64,000 nucleotides of DNA from Polyangia bacterium. Lineage in GTDB: Bacteria > Myxococcota_A > Polyangia > Nannocystales > Nannocystaceae. A program made the translations under genes and the position numbers. Of this stretch, positions 43,143-55,122 are shown in pieces; position 1 is the stretch's first letter, and the number at the start of each line of letters is the position of its first letter. Below the pieces are notes generated by a model, which searched no databases, was not told the origin of the DNA, and saw only the letters and a program-made list of their open reading frames with translations. The stretch is taken from the NCBI GenBank assembly GCA_030430565.1, contig JAUIKS010000002.1, positions 186,001 through 250,000 of the forward strand, given 5' to 3'.

Positions 43143-44201
43143 TCAGCGGATCCGCACCACCACCCGCCCCCAGCCGGAGAAGCCGGCCGGCGTCGCGTTG
43201 AGCAGGTCGCGGCCGATGGGCTCGATGTGAAACGCGGGCGCGGTCAACGAGACGAGGCCACGCGCGACGAGCGAGAGACCGACGCGCTCGTGCACCCAGA
43301 CTTCGACGCCGGCGCTGGCGTCGAGCGCGAGCCAGGGCGCGTAGCCGACGCTGGGCACGACCTGATCGCCCTGCCCCCGCCCCCGCGTCGCGCCGGCGCT
43401 CACGCCCGCGCACAGCGGCGCGCGCACACGGCCCGCGCGCGACCCCAGCACGCCGCAGCCCCGCGCGCTCCCGGTGAGGAGCTCGACGCGCGCCTGGTAG
43501 CTCGGCTCCTCGCGATCCGCGAGGGTGATCGGGAGCGCGTAGGTGAACTCGAGCTGCAGGCGCGCGGGGTGCCAGTCGAGCGCGAGGGCCACCGCGAGCG
43601 CCGGTGCGAAGCGCGGCGCCGGGCCGTAGACCGCGCCGAAGGCCGGCGCCAGCAGCAGACGTGGCGCGCGCTCGTTCCGTTCGCCGCCGCGCGGGCGCGC
43701 GTCGGTCGGCGCGCGCTCGTCGGTCACCGGCGCGGGCGTCGACGCAGCAGCCGACGACGTCCCGCGCGCGGCGACCTCGGGCGTCACGGCCGGCTCGCGC
43801 TTCTCCGGCGCGTCGGGGAGCGCCGGGGGCTCGGGGACCGCGGGGGCGGCCTCGACCGCCGCGCGATCGGGCGGCGCGACCTCTGGGTTGACCGCGAGCG
43901 CGATCAACCACGCGGCCGCGTCGACGAGCTCCCAGCACGTGCTCGCCTCGATGACGCGATCGCTGCCCTGCCCCTCGTCGCGGATCCCGAGCGAGAGCCG
44001 CCAGCGCCGCTCGTCCGCGCGCGTGATCGAGACCGCGACCGCGAGCGGGCGCGTCGGCGCGCCGCCGAGCCGTGCGTCGATCGCCCGCTGCACCTCGTGG
44101 CGCTCGGGACAGGTCTCCGGAGCCTCGTAGGTCAACGAGATCGTCTCGGTCGCGGGGGGCGCCGCGAGCCCCAGCAGCAGCGCGAGCGATCCGGCGAGCA
44201 T
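43143..44201 (-). CDS. Exported protein with beta-barrel-like C-terminus, ECF-linked
   Basis: 352 residues from ATG 44201. Short signal (GSLALLLGLAAPPAT). A small conserved domain follows (ISLTYEAPETCPERHEVQRA with CWELVDAAAWLIALAV), then a Pro/Ala/Glu linker. The C-terminal half shows alternating hydrophobic strands (RLQLEFTYALPITL; RVGLSLVARGLVSLTA) that look like an outer-membrane barrel. Proteins of this kind are regularly found beside ECF sigma and anti-sigma genes in myxobacteria. Function unknown. Confidence 0.75.
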   Translation of the reverse strand: MLAGSLALLLGLAAPPATETISLTYEAPETCPERHEVQRAIDARLGGAPTRPLAVAVSITRADERRWRLSLGIRDEGQGSDRVIEASTCWELVDAAAWLIALAVNPEVAPPDRAAVEAAPAVPEPPALPDAPEKREPAVTPEVAARGTSSAAASTPAPVTDERAPTDARPRGGERNERAPRLLLAPAFGAVYGPAPRFAPALAVALALDWHPARLQLEFTYALPITLADREEPSYQARVELLTGSARGCGVLGSRAGRVRAPLCAGVSAGATRGRGQGDQVVPSVGYAPWLALDASAGVEVWVHERVGLSLVARGLVSLTAPAFHIEPIGRDLLNATPAGFSGWGRVVVRIR

Positions 44202-44265
44202 GCCCGCTGCTTATCCCGCCAGCAGCGCGAGGGCAAGCGCGACGTCGTCCTCGCGCCGCCCTCGG

Positions 44266-46722
44266 CTAGTCGGCCGTGAACGCGCGCCCGCGGAGGATGT
44301 CGTCGATCGAGTACTTCGACGCCGGCCCCCCGAGGTAGGTGTGGAACCAGTCGAGATGGGCCGCGTAGTACAGCGGCATCGACTTCACGTGGCTGGGCCA
44401 GTGCCCGTCGTTGGGGAACACGACGAGGCGCGCCGGGATGTCGCGGCGACGCAGCGCCGTGAACAGCTGCAGCGACTGGGTGTAGGGCACTCGATAGTCG
44501 CGCTCGCCGGTGATCACGAGCGTCGGCGTTTTAAACGCGCCCGCGGACTCCGCCGGGGACCAGCGCTCGTAGGCCTTCGAGCCGCTCCACGGCGGGCCGC
44601 CGAGATCGGCCTCCGCGAACCACAGCTCCTCGGTCGCGCCGAAGAACGAGGTCAGCTCGTAGATCCCCATCATCGACGCGATCGCCTTGAAGCGATCGGT
44701 GTGGCCCAAGAACCAGTTCATCATGTAGCCGCCGTAGGACCAGCCCATCGCGCCGACGCGCGCGGGGTCGACGTAGGGCTGCGCGACCATGTGATCGGTG
44801 ACCGCCATCAGGTCCTCGTAGACCTTGCCGCCCCAGTCCCGCCCGATGCCGTCCGTGAACGCCTGCCCGTAGCCGATCGAGCCGGTCGGGTTGGCGAAGA
44901 CGACGACGTAGCCAGCGCCTGGGTACACCTGCCAGTCGCCGCGCAGCGAGTCGCGCCACTGCGACTGCGGGCCGCCGTGGACGTTGAGGATCAGCGGGTA
45001 GCGCTGACCCGGCTTGAAGCCGTGGGGCTTGACGACGAAGGTGTGGATCTTTCGACCGTCCGGACCGTCGATCCACAGCTCCTCGGCGGGGCGGATGTCG
45101 TGGCTCGACGCGACCGCTTGGTTGAAGCCGGTGACGCGCTGGACGTCGGCGCCCGCCGCGTCGGCGATGAACAGCTCGACGGGCTCGCCGACGCGCGAGA
45201 AGCTGAAGCCCAGCGCGCCGTCCGGGGCGACGTCGTAGCCGTGGACCGAGGGCAGCGCGAGCCCGCGGATCTCGCCGCTCTCCAGCGCGACGCGAAACAG
45301 CGGCGTCCGCCCCTTCTCGGCCGCCTTGAACACCATCGACGCGCTGTCCGGCGCCCAGCGAGCCGACTGCACCCAATTGTCGAAGCCCTCGGTGAGCACC
45401 TTGACCGTCCCCTGCGCGCGGTCGTAGATCGCGAGGCGGAAGCGGTCGGCCTCGTAGGCCGGCACCTCCTGGCGGCGAAACGCGATGTAGCGGCCGTCGG
45501 GCGAGTACAGCGGGTCGCCGTCGAAGGCCGGGTTCGCGCCCGTCAGGTTGAGCGGCGCCGCGTGATCGGCCGCGGGGTCGAGCGGCGTCACGAACACGTC
45601 TTTGTTGGTGGTCCAGGCCCGCTGGCTGCCGGGGTCGCGGTTGCTCGTGAACGCCAGCTCGCGCCCGTCGGGGCTGAGCGCGAAGCCGCCGCCGCCGGTG
45701 CTGAAGGCGGGCGAGTCGAAGTCGCCCGGCGTCAGGTCGGTGACCTCGCCCGACTCGAGCTCGAGGACGAAGACGTGACGCCGGCGCCCGTCCTTGTAGA
45801 AATTCCAGTGGCGGCTCAGCAGCTCGTCGGCGACGTGGGCCTGGGTCGGGCTGCGCTTGCGATCCTCGATCGCGGCCTCGCTGGCCTTAAAGTCAGCTCC
45901 GTACTCCGGGTACACGCGCGAGGTGAAGACGACGCGCTCGCCGTCCGCGACCCACTCCGGGTCCGCGACCCCGGTCGCCACGTCGCTGAGCCGCTCTGGA
46001 TCGCCGCCGTCGATCGGCATGCGCCAGATCTGGGTGGTGCCGCCGCGGCTCGAGGTGAACAGGAACGAGCGCCCGTCGGGGGCCCAGCGCGGGTGCCCGT
46101 CGGAGCCCTCGTCGCGCGTCATCCGGCGGACGCTCGGCCCGCCTTCGCCTGACCGTGTGAGCATGTAGATGTCACGGTTCGACGAGCCCTTCGCGAGCTC
46201 GTGGCGGGTCACGGTGAACAGCGCGCGCGCGCCGTCGGGCGACCAGCGCGGGCCGCTGACCGACTTGAGCTGGTAGAGCGTCTCGATCCCGAAGGCGGCC
46301 CGCGCCGCGTCGGCGGGGTCGTCCGGCGCCCGCGTCCGCGCCAGGTCGAAGCCGCCGGGCGAGCTGTTTCTCGGGTCATCTTCTGGGCGATAGGTCGCCT
46401 CGACGATCCGCGGCGCGCCAGCCCGCGGCGGCGCGGTGTCAGGCGCGGCGGAGCCCTCGCGCGCGCCCGGCATCACCCCGGGCTGCCACACCGGCGGCGC
46501 CTGACCGGGCTCCTGCGCGCCCGGGGCGGCGTTGGGGTCGTAGCCCGCGCCCTCCGCCGAGTACGCCTGCCCCGGGTCCTGCCCTTGGTACGCTTGCTGC
46601 CCCTGCGTACGGGATCTCGGGGGGTCGCAGGCCGACGCGAGCGTCAGCGCGGCGAGACCCGCCGCGCCGGCGAAGGTGGCGAGCAGGCGACGGGAGTTGT
46701 GGAGAGCGGGCGGCTTGGGCAT
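44266..46722 (-). CDS. S9 family lipoprotein peptidase (dipeptidyl/acylaminoacyl type)
   Basis: 818 residues from ATG 46722 (MPKPPALHNSRR). Lipobox LAALTLASAC. A Gln/Gly/Pro-rich linker leads to a WD40-like beta-propeller (GPRWSPDGARALFTVT, HPRWAPDGRSFLFTSS, LYSPDGRYIAFRR). The C-terminal alpha/beta-hydrolase has nucleophile GWSYGG, Asp in VITGERDYRVPYTQS and His in FPNDGHW; NVHGGPQSQWRD forms the oxyanion region. Cleaves short peptides; lipid-anchored outside the cytoplasm. Ends 64 bp upstream of the exported ECF-linked gene, same strand. Confidence 0.93.
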   Translation of the reverse strand: MPKPPALHNSRRLLATFAGAAGLAALTLASACDPPRSRTQGQQAYQGQDPGQAYSAEGAGYDPNAAPGAQEPGQAPPVWQPGVMPGAREGSAAPDTAPPRAGAPRIVEATYRPEDDPRNSSPGGFDLARTRAPDDPADAARAAFGIETLYQLKSVSGPRWSPDGARALFTVTRHELAKGSSNRDIYMLTRSGEGGPSVRRMTRDEGSDGHPRWAPDGRSFLFTSSRGGTTQIWRMPIDGGDPERLSDVATGVADPEWVADGERVVFTSRVYPEYGADFKASEAAIEDRKRSPTQAHVADELLSRHWNFYKDGRRRHVFVLELESGEVTDLTPGDFDSPAFSTGGGGFALSPDGRELAFTSNRDPGSQRAWTTNKDVFVTPLDPAADHAAPLNLTGANPAFDGDPLYSPDGRYIAFRRQEVPAYEADRFRLAIYDRAQGTVKVLTEGFDNWVQSARWAPDSASMVFKAAEKGRTPLFRVALESGEIRGLALPSVHGYDVAPDGALGFSFSRVGEPVELFIADAAGADVQRVTGFNQAVASSHDIRPAEELWIDGPDGRKIHTFVVKPHGFKPGQRYPLILNVHGGPQSQWRDSLRGDWQVYPGAGYVVVFANPTGSIGYGQAFTDGIGRDWGGKVYEDLMAVTDHMVAQPYVDPARVGAMGWSYGGYMMNWFLGHTDRFKAIASMMGIYELTSFFGATEELWFAEADLGGPPWSGSKAYERWSPAESAGAFKTPTLVITGERDYRVPYTQSLQLFTALRRRDIPARLVVFPNDGHWPSHVKSMPLYYAAHLDWFHTYLGGPASKYSIDDILRGRAFTAD

Positions 46723-46869
46723 GACGACGCGCGAACCTTTCGAGCAGCGGCTCGGATCCAGCCCCACGGTATCCCGAACGCGCCCGCGCCGGGAAGCGAT
46801 CGAGTCGCGCCGCGCTCGCTATCGACGCACGATCGACGCGCCCCGAGCTCGCCTCGCGCGAGCTCGCGC

Positions 46870-47916
46870 TCACTCGATCGTCACGGCCTTGGTCAGCTGG
46901 CGCCCCTTTCGCTCGATCGAGACCTCTAGGTTCGACGCGCGGCGCAGCTTGCCGAGCAGGCTCATGGCGCCGTCGATCGAGTTGAGCTCGTAGCCGTTGA
47001 CCGCGAGCACCACGTCGCCGGTCTCGAGGCCGAGCAGCTGCGGGAGCGTCCCCGGGCGCACGCGGCCGAGCCGGAAGCCGTAGGCCTCGCCGTCGCGCTG
47101 CGCCGGCATCACCCGGATCTGCGTCGCCGCCTGCATCGGGTTCTTCAGCAGCCCGTCGACGAAGCTGCGCTCGACGGTGCAGCTGTGACCGCCGCCGTCG
47201 CACTTGATCGCGTCCTCGGCCCCCGGGATGCCGCCCGCGCGCGGCTTCGCGGGCTTGTTCGGCTTCGCGCCCGCCGGATCCTTCGGGCTGGCCTTGGCCG
47301 CGGGCTTCGGCGGCTCCTCGCCGATCGGGATGTACTCGCGCAGGCCGTTGTTGACGAGCAGCACGCGCCCGCGCTCGATCCCGAGGACCTCGACGCCCGC
47401 GGCGATCTGGCTTCCAGGCCATACGAGCGAGGTCCCGCCCGTCCGCTGCGACTGCAGCGTCGCCCGGGAGTTCTCCGGATCCAGCGCCTCCATCGTCGCG
47501 ACCAAGAGCAGCGGCAGCTCGCTGCGCCGCCCGTCAAACGCGACCGCGGGCCCAGGCGGCAAGGCGCCGGCGGGGCCCTCCGGGGCCGCGCCTTCGTCCA
47601 CGCCTGGCGGCAAGCAGGTCGGGCAGAACGGGTTGTGCGCGAGCGTCGGGGAGTCACCGCGCGTGAGCAGCTTCTGCCTCGGGCGCTTGCCCGCGACCAC
47701 GCGCTTGGGCGCGTCCCCGTCCGCCTCGGCGCTCTCGCCGTCCTCGTCCGCGTCGCCCTCAAGCGCCGCGCTCGCCACGGGCGCAGCGCCGGCGCCGACG
47801 ATCCGCGCGCCGACATAGGCCGAGAGCGCGGAGGCGAGCAAACCGGCGGCGGCGACCGTCGCCGCCGCCTTCACGACCCAGAAGTGCTGCTCGAGCGTCC
47901 GTCCGATCTGGCGCAT
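46870..47916 (-). CDS. gspC: Type II secretion inner-membrane protein GspC with PDZ domain
   Basis: 348 residues from ATG 47916 (MRQIGRTLEQHFWVVKAAAT); the frame continues upstream as non-coding sequence. One N-terminal helix (AATVAAAGLLASALSAYVGA) is followed by a Pro-rich linker with CPTCLPPG, an HR domain (LPLLLVATMEALDPENSRAT to VLLVNNGLREY), and a C-terminal PDZ with FRLGRVRPGTLPQLLGLETG and DVVLAVNGYELNSIDGAMSL. GspC links GspD to the inner-membrane platform. No other gsp gene is nearby, though secreted peptidases flank it on both sides. Confidence 0.9.
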   Translation of the reverse strand: MRQIGRTLEQHFWVVKAAATVAAAGLLASALSAYVGARIVGAGAAPVASAALEGDADEDGESAEADGDAPKRVVAGKRPRQKLLTRGDSPTLAHNPFCPTCLPPGVDEGAAPEGPAGALPPGPAVAFDGRRSELPLLLVATMEALDPENSRATLQSQRTGGTSLVWPGSQIAAGVEVLGIERGRVLLVNNGLREYIPIGEEPPKPAAKASPKDPAGAKPNKPAKPRAGGIPGAEDAIKCDGGGHSCTVERSFVDGLLKNPMQAATQIRVMPAQRDGEAYGFRLGRVRPGTLPQLLGLETGDVVLAVNGYELNSIDGAMSLLGKLRRASNLEVSIERKGRQLTKAVTIE

Positions 47917-48096
47917 CACGACGACGCAATCGCAAGCGCCGGGCCAGCGCGGGGCGGCTTGAGGTTCCGCGCACTTGGCCCCGCGGCCCCGCGACGCCGC
48001 GCGCCGGTTTGGCACTCGCCCCCGCCGCCCTCGCCAGTTTGTCACGGCGGCGCGCGAGCGCGGCCGCGGCCGTGTGTGGCACTCTGAGCGCGACCC

Positions 48097-50379
<2,283 letters not shown>

Positions 50380-50435
50380 GATGACTCTTGGAACATATCG
50401 ATCAACGGCCGCGGCGACGCGGTACCATGGGCGCG

Positions 50436-50969
50436 ATGCCTCGACCCCGCGCGCTCACGCTCGCCGCGCTGCTCACCGCCGCCTGCGCCTGCGCCGGCAC
50501 CGGCGGCGCCACCCCTGAGCGCGCCGCGCCGCAGGCGGACGGCCCGCCCCCGCCCACCGGCTGCGCGCTCGAGCTGCGGACCGAGCTGTCCGCCTCGGGC
50601 GCCGCGCTGACCTGGGGCGCCGAGGCGACCGTCGCGCTGCGCGTGGTCAACGTGAGCGGCGTCGCGCAGGACGTCATCGTCGGGCGCAGCTGCCCGGGCG
50701 CGGACATCCGCGTCGACCTCGGCGACGCGCGCTTTGACCCCACCGACGCGTGCATGGCCGGCGCCTGCATGGAGGACCCGCCGCCGCTGCGCTTCGCGCT
50801 CGAGCCCGGGGCGTCGCGCGTGGTCGGCGAGCTGACGGGCGCGCTCGGCCCCACGCTCTCGTGCATGGACGCCGAGCTCCCCCGCGGGGAGCACGAGCTC
50901 CGCGCGACCGCCCGCGTGCTCTCGAAGCAGCAGACCTGCGCCCGCGGCCAGGTGATCACGCTCGAGTAG
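50436..50969 (+). CDS. Small lipoprotein with Ig-like beta domain
   Basis: 177 residues from ATG 50436 (ATG 50427 possible). Signal ALTLAALLTAAC. About 125 residues of beta-sandwich-like sequence follow: CALELRTELSASGAALTWGA, TVALRVVNVSGVAQDVIVGR, and LRFALEPGASRVVGELTGAL. Six Cys, probably paired. This resembles BsuPI-like or similar Ig-fold domains; I cannot name a function. The start is 57 bp after the POP gene stop, and it ends 9 bp from the convergent Rieske gene. Confidence 0.75.
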   Translation: MPRPRALTLAALLTAACACAGTGGATPERAAPQADGPPPPTGCALELRTELSASGAALTWGAEATVALRVVNVSGVAQDVIVGRSCPGADIRVDLGDARFDPTDACMAGACMEDPPPLRFALEPGASRVVGELTGALGPTLSCMDAELPRGEHELRATARVLSKQQTCARGQVITLE

Positions 50970-50978
50970 CTCGGAGCC

Positions 50979-51989
50979 CTAGCCGATCACCCGCGCCCGC
51001 GCCCGCGCCCGCTGCATCTCGTCCTCCGAGTAGAACTGCGTCGCCCAGCGCCGGTACGCGACGAACGGGCCGTCCGCGTCGCTCAGCGCCGGGTACAGGC
51101 GGTACATCTTGTTCTCCCAGATCTTCACGTCCTGGTTGACCGTGTGATCGAAGAACCGTCGGTACTGCCGGGCGATCAGCGGATCGAGCAGCCGGATCGG
51201 CGAGCGGCGGACGCTGTACCACAGCCGCAGGTCGACGGTCTCCTCGTCGATGGGCGTGGTGTTGCCGAGCGTGCGCAGGCCGATCGGGAAGCCCAGCAGC
51301 GTCGACGTGAAGACGATGTAGCCGACCGTGAGGCCCCACTTGCGGGTGATCAGCGGGCCCTCGATCGCGCCCCAGAGCCCGAACTGCTCGAGCTCCAGCC
51401 GCAGCGTCGAGTCGATCCGCATCATCGGGCCGTCGGTCGTGAAGTCGACCCGCGGGATCTTCTTCGAGAAGCCGTGCATCGCGGGGATGTGGGCGACGTC
51501 GATGTCGTTCTCGACGACATCCTGAACGCAGGCCCGCAGCCGCCAGCGCGACTCCATCCAGCCGGTCCAGCGACCTTCCTCTTCGGGCATCTCGGGGACC
51601 CGCCAGGCCGGCGCCTCGCCCTGCTCGTGGTACCAGACCAGGATCATCCCCGAGACCTCCTGCACGTGCCAGTGTCGCAGGGAGACGCGCGGGGTCTTCG
51701 AGGCCTCGGGGGCGTGGACGCAGGCCCCCGAGGCGCCGTCGTAGGTCCAGCCGTGGAAGGGGCAGCGGATCGCGTCATTCTCGATCTTGCCGCCGTGACC
51801 GAGGTGCGCGCCGAGGTGCGGGCAGAACGGGTCCACCGCGTGGGCCGTGCCGTCCGCGGTGCGATACAGAACAATGTCCTGCCCGAAGTAGTGAACAGTC
51901 TTGACCTGCTTCGGCCGGAGCTCCCCAGAGCGCGCGACGAGGAACCAACCTCGCGGGTATGGGGTGATCGGGGTTCGCGCGGACTCCAT
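50979..51989 (-). CDS. Rieske [2Fe-2S] non-heme iron oxygenase, KshA/DAF-36 type
   Basis: 336 residues from ATG 51989, GAGG 11 bases upstream. Rieske cluster: Cys56-x-His58 in FCPHLGAH and Cys76-x2-His79 in CPFHGW. The catalytic domain has DVVENDIDVAHIPAMHGF, giving His167 and His172 as mononuclear iron ligands. No beta subunit or ferredoxin is encoded nearby. Length and the early WFLVARSGELRPKQVKTVHY segment fit 3-ketosteroid 9-alpha-hydroxylase and cholesterol 7-desaturase relatives. Nannocystis and relatives make sterols, so a steroid substrate is attractive but unproven. Confidence 0.88.
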   Translation of the reverse strand: MESARTPITPYPRGWFLVARSGELRPKQVKTVHYFGQDIVLYRTADGTAHAVDPFCPHLGAHLGHGGKIENDAIRCPFHGWTYDGASGACVHAPEASKTPRVSLRHWHVQEVSGMILVWYHEQGEAPAWRVPEMPEEEGRWTGWMESRWRLRACVQDVVENDIDVAHIPAMHGFSKKIPRVDFTTDGPMMRIDSTLRLELEQFGLWGAIEGPLITRKWGLTVGYIVFTSTLLGFPIGLRTLGNTTPIDEETVDLRLWYSVRRSPIRLLDPLIARQYRRFFDHTVNQDVKIWENKMYRLYPALSDADGPFVAYRRWATQFYSEDEMQRARARARVIG

Positions 51990-52172
51990 CACAGTAAAGA
52001 CCTCATGCTCTCGAAGACTGGAGGTGTGCAACCGAGACACTACCGCCCGCTCCCGCCGTCGTTCCAGTGTGAATCTCGCGCTGCGGCGGTCGCGACGAGG
52101 GCGACGGACGCCGCGCCGGCGCGCAGACGTCACGCCGCGCGATGGCGCGCCTTCGGGCGCGCGTCAGCGCGC

Positions 52173-52637
52173 TCAGTGGCAGTTCTCAAAGCTCGCGTCG
52201 ACGTTCAGGCGCACGCCCTGGCCGTCGCACTGGATGTCCGCGAAGCCCGAGATGTTCCAGATCTCGTTGACCCGCGAATTCTCGCGCCACAGCGAGACAT
52301 CAAAGCGCTCGCAGCCCTCGCCGGTGAACACGAGCGCGAGGTCCTCGTCGGGCACGTTGATCGAGACGCTGATCCCCTCCACCGGGTCCTCCACGATCCG
52401 CGTGATCCGCCCGAGTTCCGGCTCGCCCTCGACGAGATCGACCCCGAAGAACTGCAGGCGCTCGCCCGAGAAGCAGCGGTCCGGGGTGTAGCGCCACGCG
52501 CCGTACTCCGCGGTCTCGACCCCGACCGTCCCCTCGAGGAGGCTGTCGAAAGCCGCGACGCACGCGGTGATCCAGAGCGGGATCGAGAGCGAGCCCGCGA
52601 TCACGAGCCGCCGCGCGAGGACACCAGCGCGCTGCAC
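52173..52637 (-). CDS. Small membrane-anchored protein of unknown function
   Basis: 154 residues from GTG 52637, four bases after the stop of the upstream gene, so coupled to it. One hydrophobic segment (LVIAGSLSIPLWITACVAAF) is followed by beta-like sequence (GAWRYTPDRCFSGERLQFFG, RITRIVEDPVEGISVSINVP, ADIQCDGQGVRLNVDASFEN) with four Cys. Reading the frame upstream to 52691 would overlap its neighbour. Confidence 0.65.
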   Translation of the reverse strand: MQRAGVLARRLVIAGSLSIPLWITACVAAFDSLLEGTVGVETAEYGAWRYTPDRCFSGERLQFFGVDLVEGEPELGRITRIVEDPVEGISVSINVPDEDLALVFTGEGCERFDVSLWRENSRVNEIWNISGFADIQCDGQGVRLNVDASFENCH

Positions 52638-52641
52638 GACG

Positions 52642-53535
52642 CTACTGTAACTCGCTGCCGGGCGCGCGCGCTCGGCCCGACACCCCCTCATGATCCTCGG
52701 ACTCGGGGGCCGGCGGCATGTGGCCGCGCGGCCGGTAGATCCGCGTGAAGTAGGGCAGCCGCGACGCGCTCGCGAAGTAGCGGTGGATATGCAGCGCGCG
52801 CTTGAAGTCGAGCACGCCCTTGGGCGCCCACGCGTCGCGCTGCCCCTGCCAGGTCATGCGCTCCCCGGAGTAGTCGATCTCGCGCCACTCGCGGCCGATG
52901 ACGTGCGAGTGATTCTCGTCGAGCTGCGCGAGGTTGCCGAGCTGCATCGCCTCGACGAAGCTGAGCAGGTACTGCGCGATCCGGATCGCCTCCTCGCGCG
53001 CGAGCCCGCGCCCCTCGATTGCGCGCGCGAGCTCGACGGTCGAGCGCGGCATCACGCCGGCGAGCTCGCGCAGCGCCGGCGCGCCGGCGAGCTCGCGCTC
53101 GAGGGCCTGGGCCGCGCGCCCCGCCTGCTCGGCCGAGAGCTTCATCTTCGCGGCGCGCTGACGGACGCGGCGATCGAGCGCGTCGACGAGCGCGCCGTGG
53201 CCCGCCGCGCGCAGGGCCGCGCGCGCGCCCGCCGGCGTGCTCACGGTCGCCGTCGAGGGCGTCGGCGCGCCCGCGCTGGAGCCTGTCGATTGGGCCATAT
53301 CGTTCGTCGCCGAGCGCCCCGACGGCGCCGCGTCCGCGAGCTCGCGCGGCGCGGGCGCCTCGCCCGCCTCGCCCGCTTCGCCCCGATCACCCGGGGGCGT
53401 CGACGACACGTCGCCCGCCGACACGGCGCGAGCGTCCGTCCGCGCGCGGCCCCCCGCCAGCGAGCAGCTCACGACGCTCGCCGAGATGAGCGCTGTGATG
53501 CTCGCGTGACGAGCGTGACCTGAGCGACGCGGCAC
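52642..53535 (-). CDS. Exported protein of unknown function
   Basis: 297 residues. An export-like N-terminus (ASITALISASVVSC) with lipobox-like VVSC, then about 80 residues of low-complexity Ala/Gly/Glu/Ser/Thr. The helical part (LRAAGHGALVDALDRRVRQR; AGRAAQALERELAGAPALRE) precedes a more conserved-looking end: LDENHSHVIGREWREIDYSG, GVLDFKRALHIHRYFASASR, LPYFTRIYRPRGHMPPAPES. No motif known to me. Its position upstream of, and coupled to, the membrane protein suggests a joint role. Confidence 0.65.
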   Translation of the reverse strand: MPRRSGHARHASITALISASVVSCSLAGGRARTDARAVSAGDVSSTPPGDRGEAGEAGEAPAPRELADAAPSGRSATNDMAQSTGSSAGAPTPSTATVSTPAGARAALRAAGHGALVDALDRRVRQRAAKMKLSAEQAGRAAQALERELAGAPALRELAGVMPRSTVELARAIEGRGLAREEAIRIAQYLLSFVEAMQLGNLAQLDENHSHVIGREWREIDYSGERMTWQGQRDAWAPKGVLDFKRALHIHRYFASASRLPYFTRIYRPRGHMPPAPESEDHEGVSGRARAPGSELQ

Positions 53536-53631
53536 CGCGGCATCGTACTGCGCGCGCCCGCCGGCTGTCTCCCCTCGTCACGCGCGGCGCCCGTGCTTCG
53601 CCGCGTCCATCGGTGTTATGACTTAAGGGTC

Positions 53632-55119
53632 ATGTTTTACGGCCTCGACATCTCGCGCCGCGCCGCGCTCCCCTCCGCCGCCCTGCCGGCCCTGCTCCTC
53701 GCGCTCGCGCCGGCCTGCGGCGACGACTCGGGGCGCGACAGCGACAGCGCCAGCGGCGGCTCGGACAGCGCCACGGTCAGCATGAGCGTCGGCGCGAGCG
53801 AGAGCAACGCGAGCGCGAGCGAGAGCGGCGCCAGCGCGACCGGGACCGCCGGCGGCGACTCTGACAGCGCGAGCACGACCGCCGACACGAGCGCGACGAG
53901 CACAGGGTCTGACAGCACCACCGACGACAGCGCCGGGAGCACCAGCGACCCCTTGTTCCCGGACCTCCCCGCCCCCGAGGACATGCCGGAGGAGATGGGC
54001 TGCGGCGGCGGCGACGGCCCGGGCGAGATGGTCGAGTCGTTCATCTGGATCTCGAACACCGCGGTCGGCACGGTCTCAAAGATCAACACGAAGACCGGCG
54101 TGATCGAGGGTCGCTACAACACCGCGGCCGTCGCCAACAGCCCCTCGCGCACCACCGTCAATCAGTTCGGCGACACGCTCGTCGGCAACCGCGGCGAGAA
54201 CGCGAGCATCACCGTGTTCGCCTCGGATCCCGAGCGCTGCGTCGACTACAACATGGACGGCGTGATCACGACCTCGCAGGGCACCGACGACGTGCTCCCC
54301 TGGGGCGAGGACGAGTGCATGCTGTGGCACGTCGACGTCCCCGCGGTCTACAGCCACGGGCCGCGCGCGGTCGCCTGGGAGGGCGGAGAGCTCGACCCTG
54401 ACACCTGCCTGCCGACCGTGCCCGAGCCGCGCGTCTGGGTCGCCTTCCGCGGCGGCGGCAACACGACCTCCGAGGTCTGGCGCCTGCACGGGATGACCGG
54501 CGAGATCCTCGATCAGGTCTCGATCCCCGAGGCCAACGGTCGCCCCTACGGCGGCGCGGTCAACAAGGAGGGCGACTTTTGGTTCTCGACCCGGGGCTCG
54601 CCGGCCAAGCTGATCCACGTCGACGCCGAGACCCTCGAGGCGACCGTCCACAACGCGCCGCAGACCTCCTACGGCATGGCGATCGACCAGTACGGCAACC
54701 CCTGGGTCGCCGCCTACCAAAGCGGCGCCAACGCGGATCAGGTGTTCCGCTTTGACATCGAGACCGAGGAGTTCGTCAGCGCGGGCGGGCTCGGCGGCTA
54801 CCACCGCGGCATGACGGTCGACGAGCTCGACCGCGCCTGGGTCGTCGGCAACCAGCCCTGCCGGCTCGCGCTGTTCGACGCCAAGAACGACATCCTGATC
54901 AACGACACGATCACGCTGCCGGGCTGCTCGAACCCGGTCGGCACGAGCATCGACGTCGACGGCTACGTGTGGGTCGTCGATCAGGGCGCGAGCCTGGCCT
55001 ACAAGATCGATCCCGACACCTACGCGGTCGAGCTGACGGTCGAGAACCTCTACAACCCCTACACGTACTCCGACATGACCGGCGGGCTGCTGACGCTGGT
55101 CCTGGGCGTGCCCGAGTAG
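53632..55119 (+). CDS. Lipoprotein with Vgb-like beta-propeller
   Basis: 495 residues from ATG 53632. Lipobox LLLALAPAC, then about 85 residues of Ser/Asp/Thr/Ala stalk (the DSDSASTTADTSATSTGSDS type). The rest is a virginiamycin-B-lyase-like or NHL-like propeller: FIWISNTAVGTVSKINTKTG, GNRGENASITVFASD, GDFWFSTRGSPAKLIHVDAE, YGMAIDQYGNPWVAAYQSGA, VDELDRAWVVGNQPCRLALF, and VDVDGYVWVVDQGASLAYKI-like blades. Surface-displayed; likely binding rather than lyase activity. Ends 3 bp from the convergent PhnD-like gene. Confidence 0.88.
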   Translation: MFYGLDISRRAALPSAALPALLLALAPACGDDSGRDSDSASGGSDSATVSMSVGASESNASASESGASATGTAGGDSDSASTTADTSATSTGSDSTTDDSAGSTSDPLFPDLPAPEDMPEEMGCGGGDGPGEMVESFIWISNTAVGTVSKINTKTGVIEGRYNTAAVANSPSRTTVNQFGDTLVGNRGENASITVFASDPERCVDYNMDGVITTSQGTDDVLPWGEDECMLWHVDVPAVYSHGPRAVAWEGGELDPDTCLPTVPEPRVWVAFRGGGNTTSEVWRLHGMTGEILDQVSIPEANGRPYGGAVNKEGDFWFSTRGSPAKLIHVDAETLEATVHNAPQTSYGMAIDQYGNPWVAAYQSGANADQVFRFDIETEEFVSAGGLGGYHRGMTVDELDRAWVVGNQPCRLALFDAKNDILINDTITLPGCSNPVGTSIDVDGYVWVVDQGASLAYKIDPDTYAVELTVENLYNPYTYSDMTGGLLTLVLGVPE

Positions 55120-55122
55120 CGA

